Shown: piece by piece, positions 8,146-15,125 of the stretch
How the letters are laid out: each line of letters starts with the position of its first letter
Numbering within the stretch: the stretch's first letter is position 1
Assembly (NCBI GenBank): GCA_030832235.1
Contig: JAURJO010000378.1
Span: 1-15,555, forward strand
Source of the DNA: Verrucomicrobiota bacterium
Lineage (GTDB): Bacteria > Verrucomicrobiota > Verrucomicrobiia > Opitutales > Opitutaceae
Direction of reading: 5' to 3'
DNA: 15,555 nucleotides
Translations under genes and position numbers: made by a program
Notes under the pieces: generated by a model
What the model was told of the DNA's origin: nothing
What the model saw: only the letters and a program-made list of their open reading frames with translations
The model's database searches: none

Positions 8146-9488
8146 AAGGTGACCGGGGAAAAGAGCTCGTCGGCGCGGCCGCTGCTGTCACCGAACCGGT
8201 CAAGTCGAACGCCGACCTTGTCCAGCAGGGCCAAATGGACGTTCGCCAGCGGCGTGGGCTGTTCGTACCGCAGGTGGCGGCCTCCGCGCATACCTCCGGC
8301 GGCGCCGCCCGCCACGATCACGGGCAGGTTGGTGTGGTCGTGCAGGTTCGGATTGCCGATGCCGCTACCGTAGAGGAGCAGCGAGTGATCGAGCAGCGAG
8401 CCGTCACCGTCCGGCGTGGCCTTCAGGCGCTCGAGGTAGTACGCGAAGAGCGACACGTGGAACGCGTTGATCTTCGCCATGCGGGCGATCTTGTCGGGAT
8501 CGTTTCCGTGGTGGGAAAGCGGATGGTGCGGATCCGAGACCCCGATCTCCGGGTAGGTGCGGTTGCTCGTCTCGCGGGCGAGCTGGAAGGTGCAAACCCG
8601 GGTGACGTCGCCCTGCATGGCCAGCACCTGGAGATCAAACATGAGACGCGCGTGCTCCGCGTAGGAAGCGGGCACGCCCGGCGGACGATCGAGGTCGGGT
8701 AAAGGCCGCTCCCCGAGTTCCGCCTCGGCGCGCTGGATACGGCGCTCCACCTCGCGCACGGTTTCAAGGTAGCCGTCGACGCGCGCGCGGTCACCCGAAC
8801 CCAGCTCGCGACGCAGCCGGGCAATGTCCTCCCCGACCCAATCCAGCAGACTCGCCCGCTTGCGCAAAGCGGCCCGCCGCTCCTCCGCGCCGCCACCCTC
8901 GCCGAAGAGGCGCTCGAAAACGACGCGCGGGTGGGCTTCCGACGGCAGCGGCGTGGTCGGCGACGACCAGGAAAGATTGTTCTGGTAGACGCATGCGAAA
9001 CCATTGTCGCACTGCCCGGTGGTCTGCATCATGTCCATCGACAGTTCCAGCGAGGGCAGCCGCGTCTCGCGCCCGATCTGCTGCGCCGCGACCTGATCGG
9101 CGGTCGTGCCGAGGTAATAGTCGGAGCTTTCGGTCTGCTTTGCCTTGGCGGCGCTGAGGAAGGCGGCGTTGGAGGTGGCGTGGGAACCCGGATAGGCGTT
9201 ACGCAGCTCGAGGTTGGTGAGGACGGTGAGCTTGTCCTTCACCGGCTCGAGCGAGCGCAGAATGGGGGAAAGTTCGCCGAGCCGGCCGTCGGTGCCCGGC
9301 GGCGTCCAGCGCGACTGGTCGCACCCCATGGGCATGAAGACGTAACCAAGCCGGCGCACCGGCCGCAGCGCGGTGCGGGTCGCGGCGGTGGCGGCGGGAA
9401 TCATGGCGTCAAGCAGCGGCAGCGCGAGCGTGGCGCCGGCGCCTCGCAGAAACGTGCGGCGCGGCAGGGCTTTCTTCGTGATGATCAT
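8142..9488 (-). CDS. DUF1552 (HXXSHH) family Tat-exported protein
   Basis: A 448-residue protein of the DUF1552 family (PF07586), whose defining HXXSHH motif is present as HPLSHH at residues 322-327. A twin-arginine signal, PRRTFLRG (9-16), precedes a hydrophobic stretch and an Ala-rich cleavage region near 32-36, so it is folded before export. Other family-like segments are FMPMGCDQSRW near 51-61, NAYPGSHATSNAAFL near 93-107, and LLLYGSGIGNPNLHDHTNLP in the C-terminal part. The last, rich in His and Asp, suggests a metal site (inference). The biochemical function of the family is unknown. The ATG at 9488 overlaps the stop of the DUF1592 gene as ATGA and has a strong Shine-Dalgarno 7 nt upstream. 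It is the middle gene of a tightly coupled three-gene operon. Confidence 0.95.
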   Translation of the reverse strand: MIITKKALPRRTFLRGAGATLALPLLDAMIPAATAATRTALRPVRRLGYVFMPMGCDQSRWTPPGTDGRLGELSPILRSLEPVKDKLTVLTNLELRNAYPGSHATSNAAFLSAAKAKQTESSDYYLGTTADQVAAQQIGRETRLPSLELSMDMMQTTGQCDNGFACVYQNNLSWSSPTTPLPSEAHPRVVFERLFGEGGGAEERRAALRKRASLLDWVGEDIARLRRELGSGDRARVDGYLETVREVERRIQRAEAELGERPLPDLDRPPGVPASYAEHARLMFDLQVLAMQGDVTRVCTFQLARETSNRTYPEIGVSDPHHPLSHHGNDPDKIARMAKINAFHVSLFAYYLERLKATPDGDGSLLDHSLLLYGSGIGNPNLHDHTNLPVIVAGGAAGGMRGGRHLRYEQPTPLANVHLALLDKVGVRLDRFGDSSGRADELFSPVTL

Positions 9489-11839
9489 GGCGGGGTCCTC
9501 CGGAAGCGGAACGGGGTGCTTTCGATGATGGCGAGAATGAGGGCGGAGAAGCGATGGTTTTCCCCGGCGGCTTTGTTCACGACGGCACGGATTGCCGGGG
9601 CATCCCGGTGGTCCAGCGGCCGGCCGAGGGCGAAGATGAGCAGTTTTTCCACCAGCGTCGCGGTGAAGAGCTCCGGACGTTTCAGCAGCGCCAGCTCCAA
9701 CGCCGCCACCCCGCTGAACTCGCCGACGCCGGGCAGACCACCGAGGGCATCGACCCCCTCGCCTCCTTCGAAAACCCGCCAGCGTCCAACGGCGTCGAAG
9801 TTTTCCAGCGCGAATCCGACCGGGTCCATGTGAACGTGGCAGCTCGCGCACGCCGGATCGGCGCGATGGGCGTCGAGCCGCGCGCGGATCGGAAGCTTCT
9901 CCGAGATCCGCTTGGCATCGAGCGCCGGGACCGTCGGCGGGGGCGGCGGCGGCGGGGAACCGATCAGATTCGCCAGGACCCAGTGCCCGCGCACCACCGG
10001 CGAGGTGCGCGTGGCGTAGGAGGTGACCGTCAGCAGGCTGCCATGGCGGAGCAGCCCGCCGCGCTGGCGCTGCGGATCATCCGCGAAGGACACTCGCCGG
10101 AAATGGCTGCCGAACACGTGCGGCACGCCGTAATGCCGGGCAAGACGCTCGTTCAGGAAGGTGTGCTCCGCGCTGATCAGCTCGAGCACGCTGCGATCCC
10201 CCAGCAGGACATCCTCGAGGAACAACTCCGTCTCCTTGCGCATCGCCTGCCGCAGATTGTCGTCGAAATCGATGAACAACCGCAGGTCCGGCGTCACCGT
10301 CTCGAGTCCGCGCAGGTGCAGCCATTGCGCGCCGAAGTTCGTCACCAGGTTGCGCGCCCGCGAATCCTTCAGCATGCGCGCCACCTCGGTCCGCCTCCCC
10401 TCCGGCGTCCGCAGTTCACCGCGCTCCGCCGCGCGCAACAGCGGCTCATCGGGCAGGCTGCTCCAAAGGAAAAACGAAAGCCGCGAGGCGAGTTCCAGTT
10501 CCGTCACCTCCCGCACCGAACCGGCGGGAGTCCCGGACGCATCGGATTCCACCCGGAACAGAAAGCGGGGACTCACCAGAATCGCCGCCAACGCCTCCTC
10601 GAGGCCCGCTTCCGGTCCGCCTGATTTTCGCCCTTCCCGGAAGAAACGCAGCGGACGCTCGATGTCCTCCGCGCCCACGGGGCGACGGTAAGCCTGCCGA
10701 ACCAGCGGGGTGAGGATTTCGCGCGCCCTCGTCTCTTCCTCGGCGGGCGTGAGCACACGCCCGCCCGGTGCGAACGCCGCCGTGGGCCCCAGAATCTTGC
10801 GCCGACTGGAAGTTTCCCCCGGACCACGGGACTCAAGGGGCCCGTTGACCGTAACCTGGTAAAGCGCCGGAACCGTGCGCGGGTGGCGGTGCATGTTGAA
10901 GCGCGACACCGTGGGCTCGCGCTCGGTCTCGATCAGCACGCCGGGGTTCCGGAGAAACGTGACCCCCAGATCGCGCGTCCCGGCGCGCACGGTGATCCGC
11001 GCCTTCAAATGGGCGTCGACCGCCTCGTGATTTTTGTCCGCACCGGGCGGACGGACCGTAAACGCCGCGACCCGCTCGCGGTCGAGCAGGACTTCCAAAT
11101 CATGCGCACGACGCAGACCCTCGACGTGCTCGTTGCGATCCCTCGCCAGCCGCAGCTGGATCTCGTACTCACCGTCGCGCGGGAAATGATGGCGGATCAG
11201 CATGCCGCCGCGCGTGCCGAGGGGCAGCCCGGGCACGTGCGCCTCCTGGGTGAGATCGGGCTTGGTGCGGTACGTATCGCTGCCCGGCACCCGCGAAGGC
11301 GCGCCGAGCGCGAGCCGCGCCACCTTGCGCGCCGCGTCGAGTTGGCGGTCCAGGAGCGACGGCGAAAGCGTGCCAAGCGTGACGTTGTCGAAACCCAGGC
11401 TCGGTTCGTCCTGCGGCAACAGCGCCGTGGCATCGACCTCGAGCGCCAGCAGGTCGCGGATGGCGTTCTCGTACTCGGTGCGATTGAGCCGCCGCAGCGT
11501 GTCGGTACGCCCGGGGTCCGGCGCGGCCGCCGCGGCGCGATCCAGCGCGCCAGTCAGCTCCGCCACCGCGGCGCGGTAAGCCTCTTCGGAGGGTCGCGCC
11601 TCACCCGGCGGCGGCATCTGCCGGTGGTGCAGCTTCCGCACCACCGCCTCCCATCGGTCCGCGGCCGACTCGGGTCGCGCCACGTCCAACGCCTCAAGGT
11701 CGAGCCCTCCCTTCCGGACCGCCGCGCCATGACAATCGATACAAAAAGTGCGCACCACCTCGCCCGCCTTCCCAGCCGCCGAGACCGACGCCGGAAACGC
11801 GACCAAGGCGACTACGGCAGCCGAAAGTCGGAAGATCAT
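9485..11839 (-). CDS. DUF1592-type multidomain secreted cytochrome c-like protein
   Basis: A 784-residue first gene of the operon. The ATG at 11839 gives a signal peptide (MIFRLSAAVVALVAFPASVSA, cut near 21-22). The family domain series follows in order. First is a haem-binding FCIDCHG (CxxCH, Cys33/Cys36/His37). A DUF1587 region near 113-180 contains RRLNRTEYENAIRDLL. A beta-rich, carbohydrate-binding-like stretch spans about 190-350. DUF1595 is near 370-430, DUF1592 near 445-575 (LASRLSFFLWSSLPD) and DUF1588 near 588-690, with a second CxxCH (CASCH, 664-668) followed by HMDPVGFALENFD. DUF1585 is at the C-terminus. A run of seven prolines precedes the second haem region. These proteins are abundant in Planctomycetota and relatives and have been linked by inference to polysaccharide breakdown or periplasmic redox, but no activity is established. 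No Shine-Dalgarno is seen; the leader is pyrimidine-rich. Confidence 0.94.
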   Translation of the reverse strand: MIFRLSAAVVALVAFPASVSAAGKAGEVVRTFCIDCHGAAVRKGGLDLEALDVARPESAADRWEAVVRKLHHRQMPPPGEARPSEEAYRAAVAELTGALDRAAAAAPDPGRTDTLRRLNRTEYENAIRDLLALEVDATALLPQDEPSLGFDNVTLGTLSPSLLDRQLDAARKVARLALGAPSRVPGSDTYRTKPDLTQEAHVPGLPLGTRGGMLIRHHFPRDGEYEIQLRLARDRNEHVEGLRRAHDLEVLLDRERVAAFTVRPPGADKNHEAVDAHLKARITVRAGTRDLGVTFLRNPGVLIETEREPTVSRFNMHRHPRTVPALYQVTVNGPLESRGPGETSSRRKILGPTAAFAPGGRVLTPAEEETRAREILTPLVRQAYRRPVGAEDIERPLRFFREGRKSGGPEAGLEEALAAILVSPRFLFRVESDASGTPAGSVREVTELELASRLSFFLWSSLPDEPLLRAAERGELRTPEGRRTEVARMLKDSRARNLVTNFGAQWLHLRGLETVTPDLRLFIDFDDNLRQAMRKETELFLEDVLLGDRSVLELISAEHTFLNERLARHYGVPHVFGSHFRRVSFADDPQRQRGGLLRHGSLLTVTSYATRTSPVVRGHWVLANLIGSPPPPPPPTVPALDAKRISEKLPIRARLDAHRADPACASCHVHMDPVGFALENFDAVGRWRVFEGGEGVDALGGLPGVGEFSGVAALELALLKRPELFTATLVEKLLIFALGRPLDHRDAPAIRAVVNKAAGENHRFSALILAIIESTPFRFRRTPP
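9496..9501 (-). promoter_or_regulatory. Shine-Dalgarno site of the DUF1552 gene, inside the DUF1592 coding end
   Basis: On the minus strand GGAGGA lies 7 nt before the ATG at 9488. It fixes this start and rejects the longer in-frame extension back to 9851, which would run through the DUF1592 coding region. It is the best ribosome binding site in the operon. Confidence 0.65.
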
Positions 11840-11849
11840 GAAGTGGGGT

Positions 11850-11864
11850 AAAAAAAAGGGGGGG
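11850..11864 (-). repeat. Homopolymer tract C7-T8 in the leader of the DUF1592 operon
   Basis: On the minus strand seven Cs run directly into eight Ts, ending 10 nt before the DUF1592 start codon. The tract is directly visible. It takes the place where a Shine-Dalgarno would sit and is a candidate slippage site. A pyrimidine-rich leader could instead be bound by ribosomal protein S1. Its effect on expression is not known. Confidence 0.85.
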
Positions 11865-11987
11865 CTGAAAACCGATCCGGGGCGGCTCAAGTGAAGTCCT
11901 GATCGACAGGCGCGCGAGTACAAATCCGCACCATTAAGCCGATGCTGGCGTTCAGATTTCAGTTTCGCCGCTGGCGGCCCCGGTGAC

Positions 11988-12162
11988 ACCGAAGGAAGCG
12001 GAACGAGGACTCGAGCTACTCGTATCACCGGCCTTGGGAGTCGTCGTTTTAGCGACGATTGTCCCCGAGAAAGTCGGGACGGACCCGGGCCCATGGACCG
12101 GAATCTGTGAACTCGACTTGGTTCTCCGCACCTCTGTGCCCCCACTCCCCCGCCCCTTCGGT
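11988..12162. repeat. Noncoding block bounded by imperfect inverted repeats
   Basis: ACCGAAGGAAGCGG (11988-12001) and CCGCCCCTTCGGT (12150-12162) are imperfect inverted repeats; the complement of the right end reads ACCGAAGGGGCGG. They enclose about 150 bp that carries two tandem hairpins and no credible gene. The layout fits a small mobile or REP-like element, or an RNA with a long-range closing stem. No target-site duplication was recognised, and copy number elsewhere cannot be judged from this window. Confidence 0.4.
12039..12080. other. Two tandem hairpins
   Basis: Hairpin 1 pairs TCGTCG (12041-12046) with CGACGA (12053-12058) around TTTTAG, extendable by a G-T and an A-T pair. Hairpin 2 follows immediately: CCCGA (12064-12068) pairs with TCGGG (12074-12078) around GAAAG, extended by GT/AC across one bulged C. 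Such back-to-back hairpins resemble REP/BIME elements or RNA structure. Confidence 0.45.
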
Positions 12163-12240
12163 TGCGGCGTAGCCGCGCTGGAGTTCACCCGCGCGGAGCG
12201 ATTAGGGGCGCCATCATCGGGATTGCTTCACCCGGGGAAA

Positions 12241-12256
12241 GTGTTCACTTGAACAC
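12241..12256. promoter_or_regulatory. LexA operator (SOS box) at the lexA start
   Basis: GTGTTCA and TGAACAC are a perfect 7-bp inverted repeat around CT. The inner 14 bp (12242-12255) match exactly the LexA-binding consensus TGTTC-N4-GAACA published for Verrucomicrobia. The site ends one base before the lexA ATG, so bound LexA would cover the initiation region. It should give autoregulation of lexA and SOS control of the downstream imuA-imuB-dnaE2 genes. It also takes the place of a Shine-Dalgarno, so the transcript leader is short or lacks a standard ribosome binding site. Confidence 0.92.
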
Positions 12257-12257
12257 T

Positions 12258-12875
12258 ATGAGCGATTCTCCCCTCACCGACCGCCAACGCCAGGTGCTCG
12301 ATTTCATCCAGCAGCACCATCGGCAGCACGGCGTGGCGCCCTCCCTCCGGGAAATTCAGGCCCACTTCGGCCTCGCCAGCCCGTTCGGCATCAAACGCCA
12401 CGTCGACGCCCTCATCGGCAAAGGCGCCCTCCACCGGCTCGAGGGCAAGGCCCGCGGCCTCGTGCCCTCCGACCTCCCGCGTCAGCAGACCCTCGCCGCC
12501 GTGCCTCTCTTCGGCGTCATCCCCGCCGGCCTGCCCGTCGACGCCGCGCAGGAGCCCGAGGGCCATGTGTCCATCGATCCCGCCGCGCTCGGCGTGCGCT
12601 CCGGCGCCACGCTCTTCGCGCTGCGCGTGCGCGGCGACTCGATGGTCGACGCCGGTATCCTTGACCGCGATACCGTCTTCCTCACGCCGCGCGAGCCGCG
12701 TCCGCGCGACATCGTCGCCGCGCTCATCGATGGCGAATCCACCCTCAAACGCTACCTGCTCCAGCGCGGCCTGCCTTTCCTGCGCGCCGAAAACCCGCGT
12801 TACCCCGACCTGCTCCCCGCCCGCGAGCTCGTCATCCAGGGCGTGATGGTCGGCCTGCTGCGCGCCCACGCCTGA
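12258..12875 (+). CDS. lexA: LexA, SOS-response transcriptional repressor
   Basis: A 205-residue repressor and self-cleaving protease, close to the normal LexA length. The N-terminal winged-helix domain (PLTDRQRQVLDFI at 5-17, recognition region SPFGIKRHVDAL at 41-52) binds the SOS box. The C-terminal S24-type domain has the Ala90-Gly91 cleavage bond in VIPAGLP, catalytic Ser128 in GDSM and Lys164 in STLKR, so RecA*-stimulated self-cleavage should be intact. The ATG at 12258 gives the usual LexA N-terminus; upstream in-frame sequence back to 12162 runs through the operator and has no family similarity. The perfect operator directly before the start implies autorepression. It heads the mutagenesis cassette, followed after 96 bp by the imuA-like gene. 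The recognition helix differs from the E. coli form (SPNAAEEHLKAL), as expected for a different operator sequence. Confidence 0.97.
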   Translation: MSDSPLTDRQRQVLDFIQQHHRQHGVAPSLREIQAHFGLASPFGIKRHVDALIGKGALHRLEGKARGLVPSDLPRQQTLAAVPLFGVIPAGLPVDAAQEPEGHVSIDPAALGVRSGATLFALRVRGDSMVDAGILDRDTVFLTPREPRPRDIVAALIDGESTLKRYLLQRGLPFLRAENPRYPDLLPARELVIQGVMVGLLRAHA

Positions 12876-12881
12876 AGATGC

Positions 12882-12898
12882 GGCGCCGTCCCGGCGCC
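12882..12898 (+). other. GC-only hairpin in the lexA-imuA spacer
   Basis: GGCGCC (12882-12887) can pair with GGCGCC (12893-12898) around GTCCC, 6 nt after the lexA stop. There is no T-run. It could lower read-through or protect the lexA mRNA end, setting the ratio of LexA to the mutasome, but this spacer is so GC-rich that chance pairing is plausible. Confidence 0.3.
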
Positions 12899-12971
12899 CG
12901 GACGCCACCGCCGGCCGCACCCGCGGCCGCGCGAACGCCCGTGCCGGCATCCCCGCCGCCCTCGCCCCGCC

Positions 12972-13610
12972 ATGTCCGCGCCTGAAAAAATCGCGGCGCT
13001 CCGCCGGCTGCTCGCCGGCTGCGCCGCCCCCACGCCCGACGCCGGCCGCGTCCTGCCCACCGGCCTGCCCGGCATCGACGACGTCACCGGCGGCCTGCCG
13101 CTTGGCGCCGTCACCGAGGTCGTCTGCGCCGCCCCGAGCTGCGGCGGGCACCTGCTCCTCGGCCGTCTGCTCGCCGCGACACGCGCGCGGCGCGAACGGA
13201 TCGCGCTGATCGACGCGGGCGACTGCTTCGACCCCGAATCGTTTCCCGCCGACCTCCTCGCGCACCTCGTCTGGGTACGCTGCCCCGGCCCGGTCGCCCG
13301 CGCACTGCAGGCCGCCGACCTGCTCGCGCGCGACGCCAACCTCACCCTCGCCGTGCTCGACCTGCGGCTCGCGTCCGCCGCCGAGCTGCGCCGCACCGCC
13401 GGCCCGTTGTGGTACCGGTTGCAGCGCGCCGTCGAACCCGCCGACCTCGCGCTCGTCATCGAGACACCGTTCGCCGTCGTGCCGTGCGCGCGTGTACGCC
13501 TCGAGTTCACTGTCTCCCACGACGCGACAACCCTCGGCCGCCCGCGCGCCGAACTCGCCGCCAGCCTTTCGCCCGTGCTCCAGCGCCATCGCCTGCGCGC
13601 GGCGGTGTGA
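12972..13610 (+). CDS. imuA: ImuA-like RecA-fold protein of the mutagenesis cassette
   Basis: A 212-residue protein similar to the ImuA/SulA-like family, which resembles a shortened RecA core. The segment TGLPGIDDVTGGLPLGAVTEV (30-50) matches the RecA-family lead-in to the Walker A loop. The loop itself reads AAPSCGGHLLL (53-63) and lacks the GKT/GKS nucleotide-binding residues, so ATP binding in the normal way is doubtful. A Walker-B-like LAVLDLRL lies at 126-133. In studied systems ImuA-type proteins work with ImuB and DnaE2 in SOS-induced translesion synthesis. The ATG at 12972 is the first good start after lexA; no Shine-Dalgarno is seen. The imuB start follows 28 nt after its stop, so they are co-transcribed. 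The name rests partly on gene order because this family diverges quickly. Confidence 0.87.
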   Translation: MSAPEKIAALRRLLAGCAAPTPDAGRVLPTGLPGIDDVTGGLPLGAVTEVVCAAPSCGGHLLLGRLLAATRARRERIALIDAGDCFDPESFPADLLAHLVWVRCPGPVARALQAADLLARDANLTLAVLDLRLASAAELRRTAGPLWYRLQRAVEPADLALVIETPFAVVPCARVRLEFTVSHDATTLGRPRAELAASLSPVLQRHRLRAAV

Positions 13611-13638
13611 GCGGTGCGGCGCCGTCGCCCCTAGTCCC

Positions 13639-15108
13639 GTGTTTGCCGTCCTCCACATCGCCGATTTCCCGCTGCACGCCGTGCTGCGATCCGGGACCTT
13701 CGATCCCGGGCGACCTGCAGCCCTGTTCGACGGCAACGGGAAAAAATCGCTCGTGACCGCCGCCAACGCCACCGCGCGCGCGGCGGGAGTCGTTCCCGGC
13801 CTCACCGCCCCGCAGGCCGTCGCACGCTGCGCGGCCCTCGCGATCCACCCGCCGCGTCCGGCCGCCGAGGCCGAGGCGCGCGCGCTGCTGCTCGCCACCG
13901 CGCTCAACCTCGCGCCGGTCGTCGAGGACACCGCGCCCGGCGCCGCCACCGCCGACCTCCGCGGCGCCGATCCCGACCGCGTGGCCACCGCGGCACGCGC
14001 GGCCGCGGCGCACCTGGTCGCCACCGGCCTGCCCGCCGCGGCCGGGATCGCGCGCACGCCCTTCCTCGCGCTGCTCGCGGCCCGCCGCTCCCTGCCGGGA
14101 GAGGCCATCCGCATCGACGACGAGACGGCCTTCCTCGCCCCGCTGCCGGTCGAGACCGCCGAGCCCCCGCCCGCGCTCGTCCCGGTGCTCGCGGCATGGG
14201 GCGTGCGCACGCTTGGCGCGCTTCACTCCCTGCCGCTCGCCGATCTCACCGCGCGGCTCGGGGCCGCCGGTCTCGCGCTTGCCCGTCGCGCGCGCGGCGG
14301 CGATCCGCGTCCGCTCCGCGCGCATGCGCCGCCGCGGGAATTCTTCGCGGTTCACGACCTCGAGGAACCGGTCGCGACGCTCGAGCCGCTGCTCTTTCTG
14401 CTGCGCCGCTCCACCGAACGCCTCGCGCTCGAGTTGCGCGCCGCCCGGCTCGCCGCCGCCGGACTCACGCTCACGCTCCGCCTAGAGGAAGGGCCGGGCC
14501 ATGCGCGCGGCTTCCGGCTCCCCGCGCCCACGGCCGATCCCGACATCCTGCTCCGCGCGCTCCACACGCACCTCGAGTCGTTGCGGACGGACGCCGCGAT
14601 CACCGGCCTGCGACTGGACGTCGAGCCCGCACGGCCCCTGGAGCGCCAACCGGGTCTCTTCGAGACCGGCCTGCGCGACCCGCACGGGTTCGCCGACACG
14701 CTCGCGCGCGTTTCCGCGCTCGTCGGCGCGGAACGGGTGGGCACGCCACGACCCGCGGACACCCACCGACCCGACTCGGCGACCCTCGCTCCGCCCGCAC
14801 CCATGGTGCCGCCGCCGGAGCCGGAGCCGCCGCACGCGCCGTGGGGGCCACCGCTGCGCCGCTTCCGGCCACCCTTGCCGGCCCGGCTGGAATTCGCGAC
14901 GGGTGAACGGCGTCCCAGATATGTATGGACGGAGCGTTTCGCCGGCGAAGTGTCGGCGGTGCGCGGCCCGTGGTGCGCGAGCGGCGGTTGGTGGCAGCCT
15001 GATCTCAATTGGTCGCGCTCCGAGTGGGACATCGCGCTCGCGGGCGGCGGGCTTTACCGGCTGCTCCGGGCGGGCGACGCGTGGTTCATCGAGGGCGAGT
15101 ACGACTGA
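13639..15108 (+). CDS. imuB: ImuB, inactive Y-family polymerase-like mutasome hub
   Basis: A 489-residue protein with a DinB/UmuC-like body but no usable polymerase active site. The N-terminal motif reads HIADFPL (6-12), with Ala where the first metal-binding Asp is expected, and the usual S-x-DE element near 95-105 is replaced (EDTAPGAATADL). This loss is typical of ImuB, which is a scaffold rather than a polymerase. A beta-clamp-binding motif, QPGLF, lies at 337-341. The C-terminal domain (GPW at 443-445, then SGGWW, WSRSEWD and WFIEGEYD) is the conserved ImuB tail that contacts partners. The GTG at 13639 begins the family-like N-terminus VFAVLHIADF; the upstream open frame overlaps imuA and has no similarity. 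A Pro-rich linker spans about 385-415. dnaE2 starts 17 nt downstream. Expression should be SOS-controlled through the lexA operator. Confidence 0.95.
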   Translation: MFAVLHIADFPLHAVLRSGTFDPGRPAALFDGNGKKSLVTAANATARAAGVVPGLTAPQAVARCAALAIHPPRPAAEAEARALLLATALNLAPVVEDTAPGAATADLRGADPDRVATAARAAAAHLVATGLPAAAGIARTPFLALLAARRSLPGEAIRIDDETAFLAPLPVETAEPPPALVPVLAAWGVRTLGALHSLPLADLTARLGAAGLALARRARGGDPRPLRAHAPPREFFAVHDLEEPVATLEPLLFLLRRSTERLALELRAARLAAAGLTLTLRLEEGPGHARGFRLPAPTADPDILLRALHTHLESLRTDAAITGLRLDVEPARPLERQPGLFETGLRDPHGFADTLARVSALVGAERVGTPRPADTHRPDSATLAPPAPMVPPPEPEPPHAPWGPPLRRFRPPLPARLEFATGERRPRYVWTERFAGEVSAVRGPWCASGGWWQPDLNWSRSEWDIALAGGGLYRLLRAGDAWFIEGEYD

Positions 15109-15112
15109 ACCG

Positions 15113-15117
15113 AAGGG
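15113..15117 (+). promoter_or_regulatory. Shine-Dalgarno site of dnaE2
   Basis: AAGGG ends 8 nt before the GTG at 15126, in the short gap after the imuB stop. It supports the GTG as the true dnaE2 start and is the only clear ribosome binding site in the cassette. Confidence 0.6.
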
Positions 15118-15125
15118 CCGCCGCC

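Larger units (their letters stand above)
11840..12257. other. 418-bp intergenic region between the DUF1592 operon and lexA
   Basis: No gene is supported here: short open frames on both strands lack start signals and family features. The region must contain the promoter of the DUF1592 operon (leftward) and of lexA (rightward). Visible contents, from left to right, are the homopolymer tract, an inverted-repeat-bounded block (11988-12162) with two tandem hairpins inside, a small GCGGC-GTA-GCCGC hairpin (12164-12176), two TTCACCCG copies (12184-12191 and 12227-12234) and the LexA operator. It has visibly more A/T stretches than the flanking genes. No convincing -35/-10 pair was found. Confidence 0.8.

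Noticed and set aside
9900..9960. GGCGGC repeat run as a possible microsatellite
   Set aside because: It encodes the polyproline stretch in the DUF1588 part of the DUF1592-type protein, a common feature of this family, so coding constraint explains it.
11886..11899. LexA-like sequence CTCAAGTGAA upstream of the DUF1592 operon, sharing the 9-bp core TCAAGTGAA with the complement of the lexA operator
   Set aside because: Only 6 of the 10 consensus positions of TGTTC-N4-GAACA match and most of the shared core is the unconserved spacer. SOS control of the DUF1592 operon is not supported.
12109..12124. GAAC-N8-GTTC inverted repeat upstream of lexA as a possible second SOS box
   Set aside because: Orientation and spacing fit neither the verrucomicrobial box nor the Gram-positive GAAC-N4-GTTC box. 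A 4-bp half-site repeat is easily due to chance.
11952..12188. Minus-strand open frame of 78 codons in the lexA upstream region
   Set aside because: No ribosome binding site, no hydrophobic or domain features, low-complexity Ser/Thr/Gly content, and it lies over the hairpin and inverted-repeat block. More likely noncoding.
11983..12252. Plus-strand open frame of 89 codons reaching the LexA operator
   Set aside because: It runs through the operator and hairpins, has no family-like sequence and ends just before lexA. Treated as a chance frame.
12228..14210. Very long minus-strand open frame (660 codons) opposite lexA, imuA and part of imuB
   Set aside because: It is antisense to three clearly recognised genes, rich in Ala, Gly and Arg, and has no recognisable domain. 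This is a usual effect of high GC at third codon positions.
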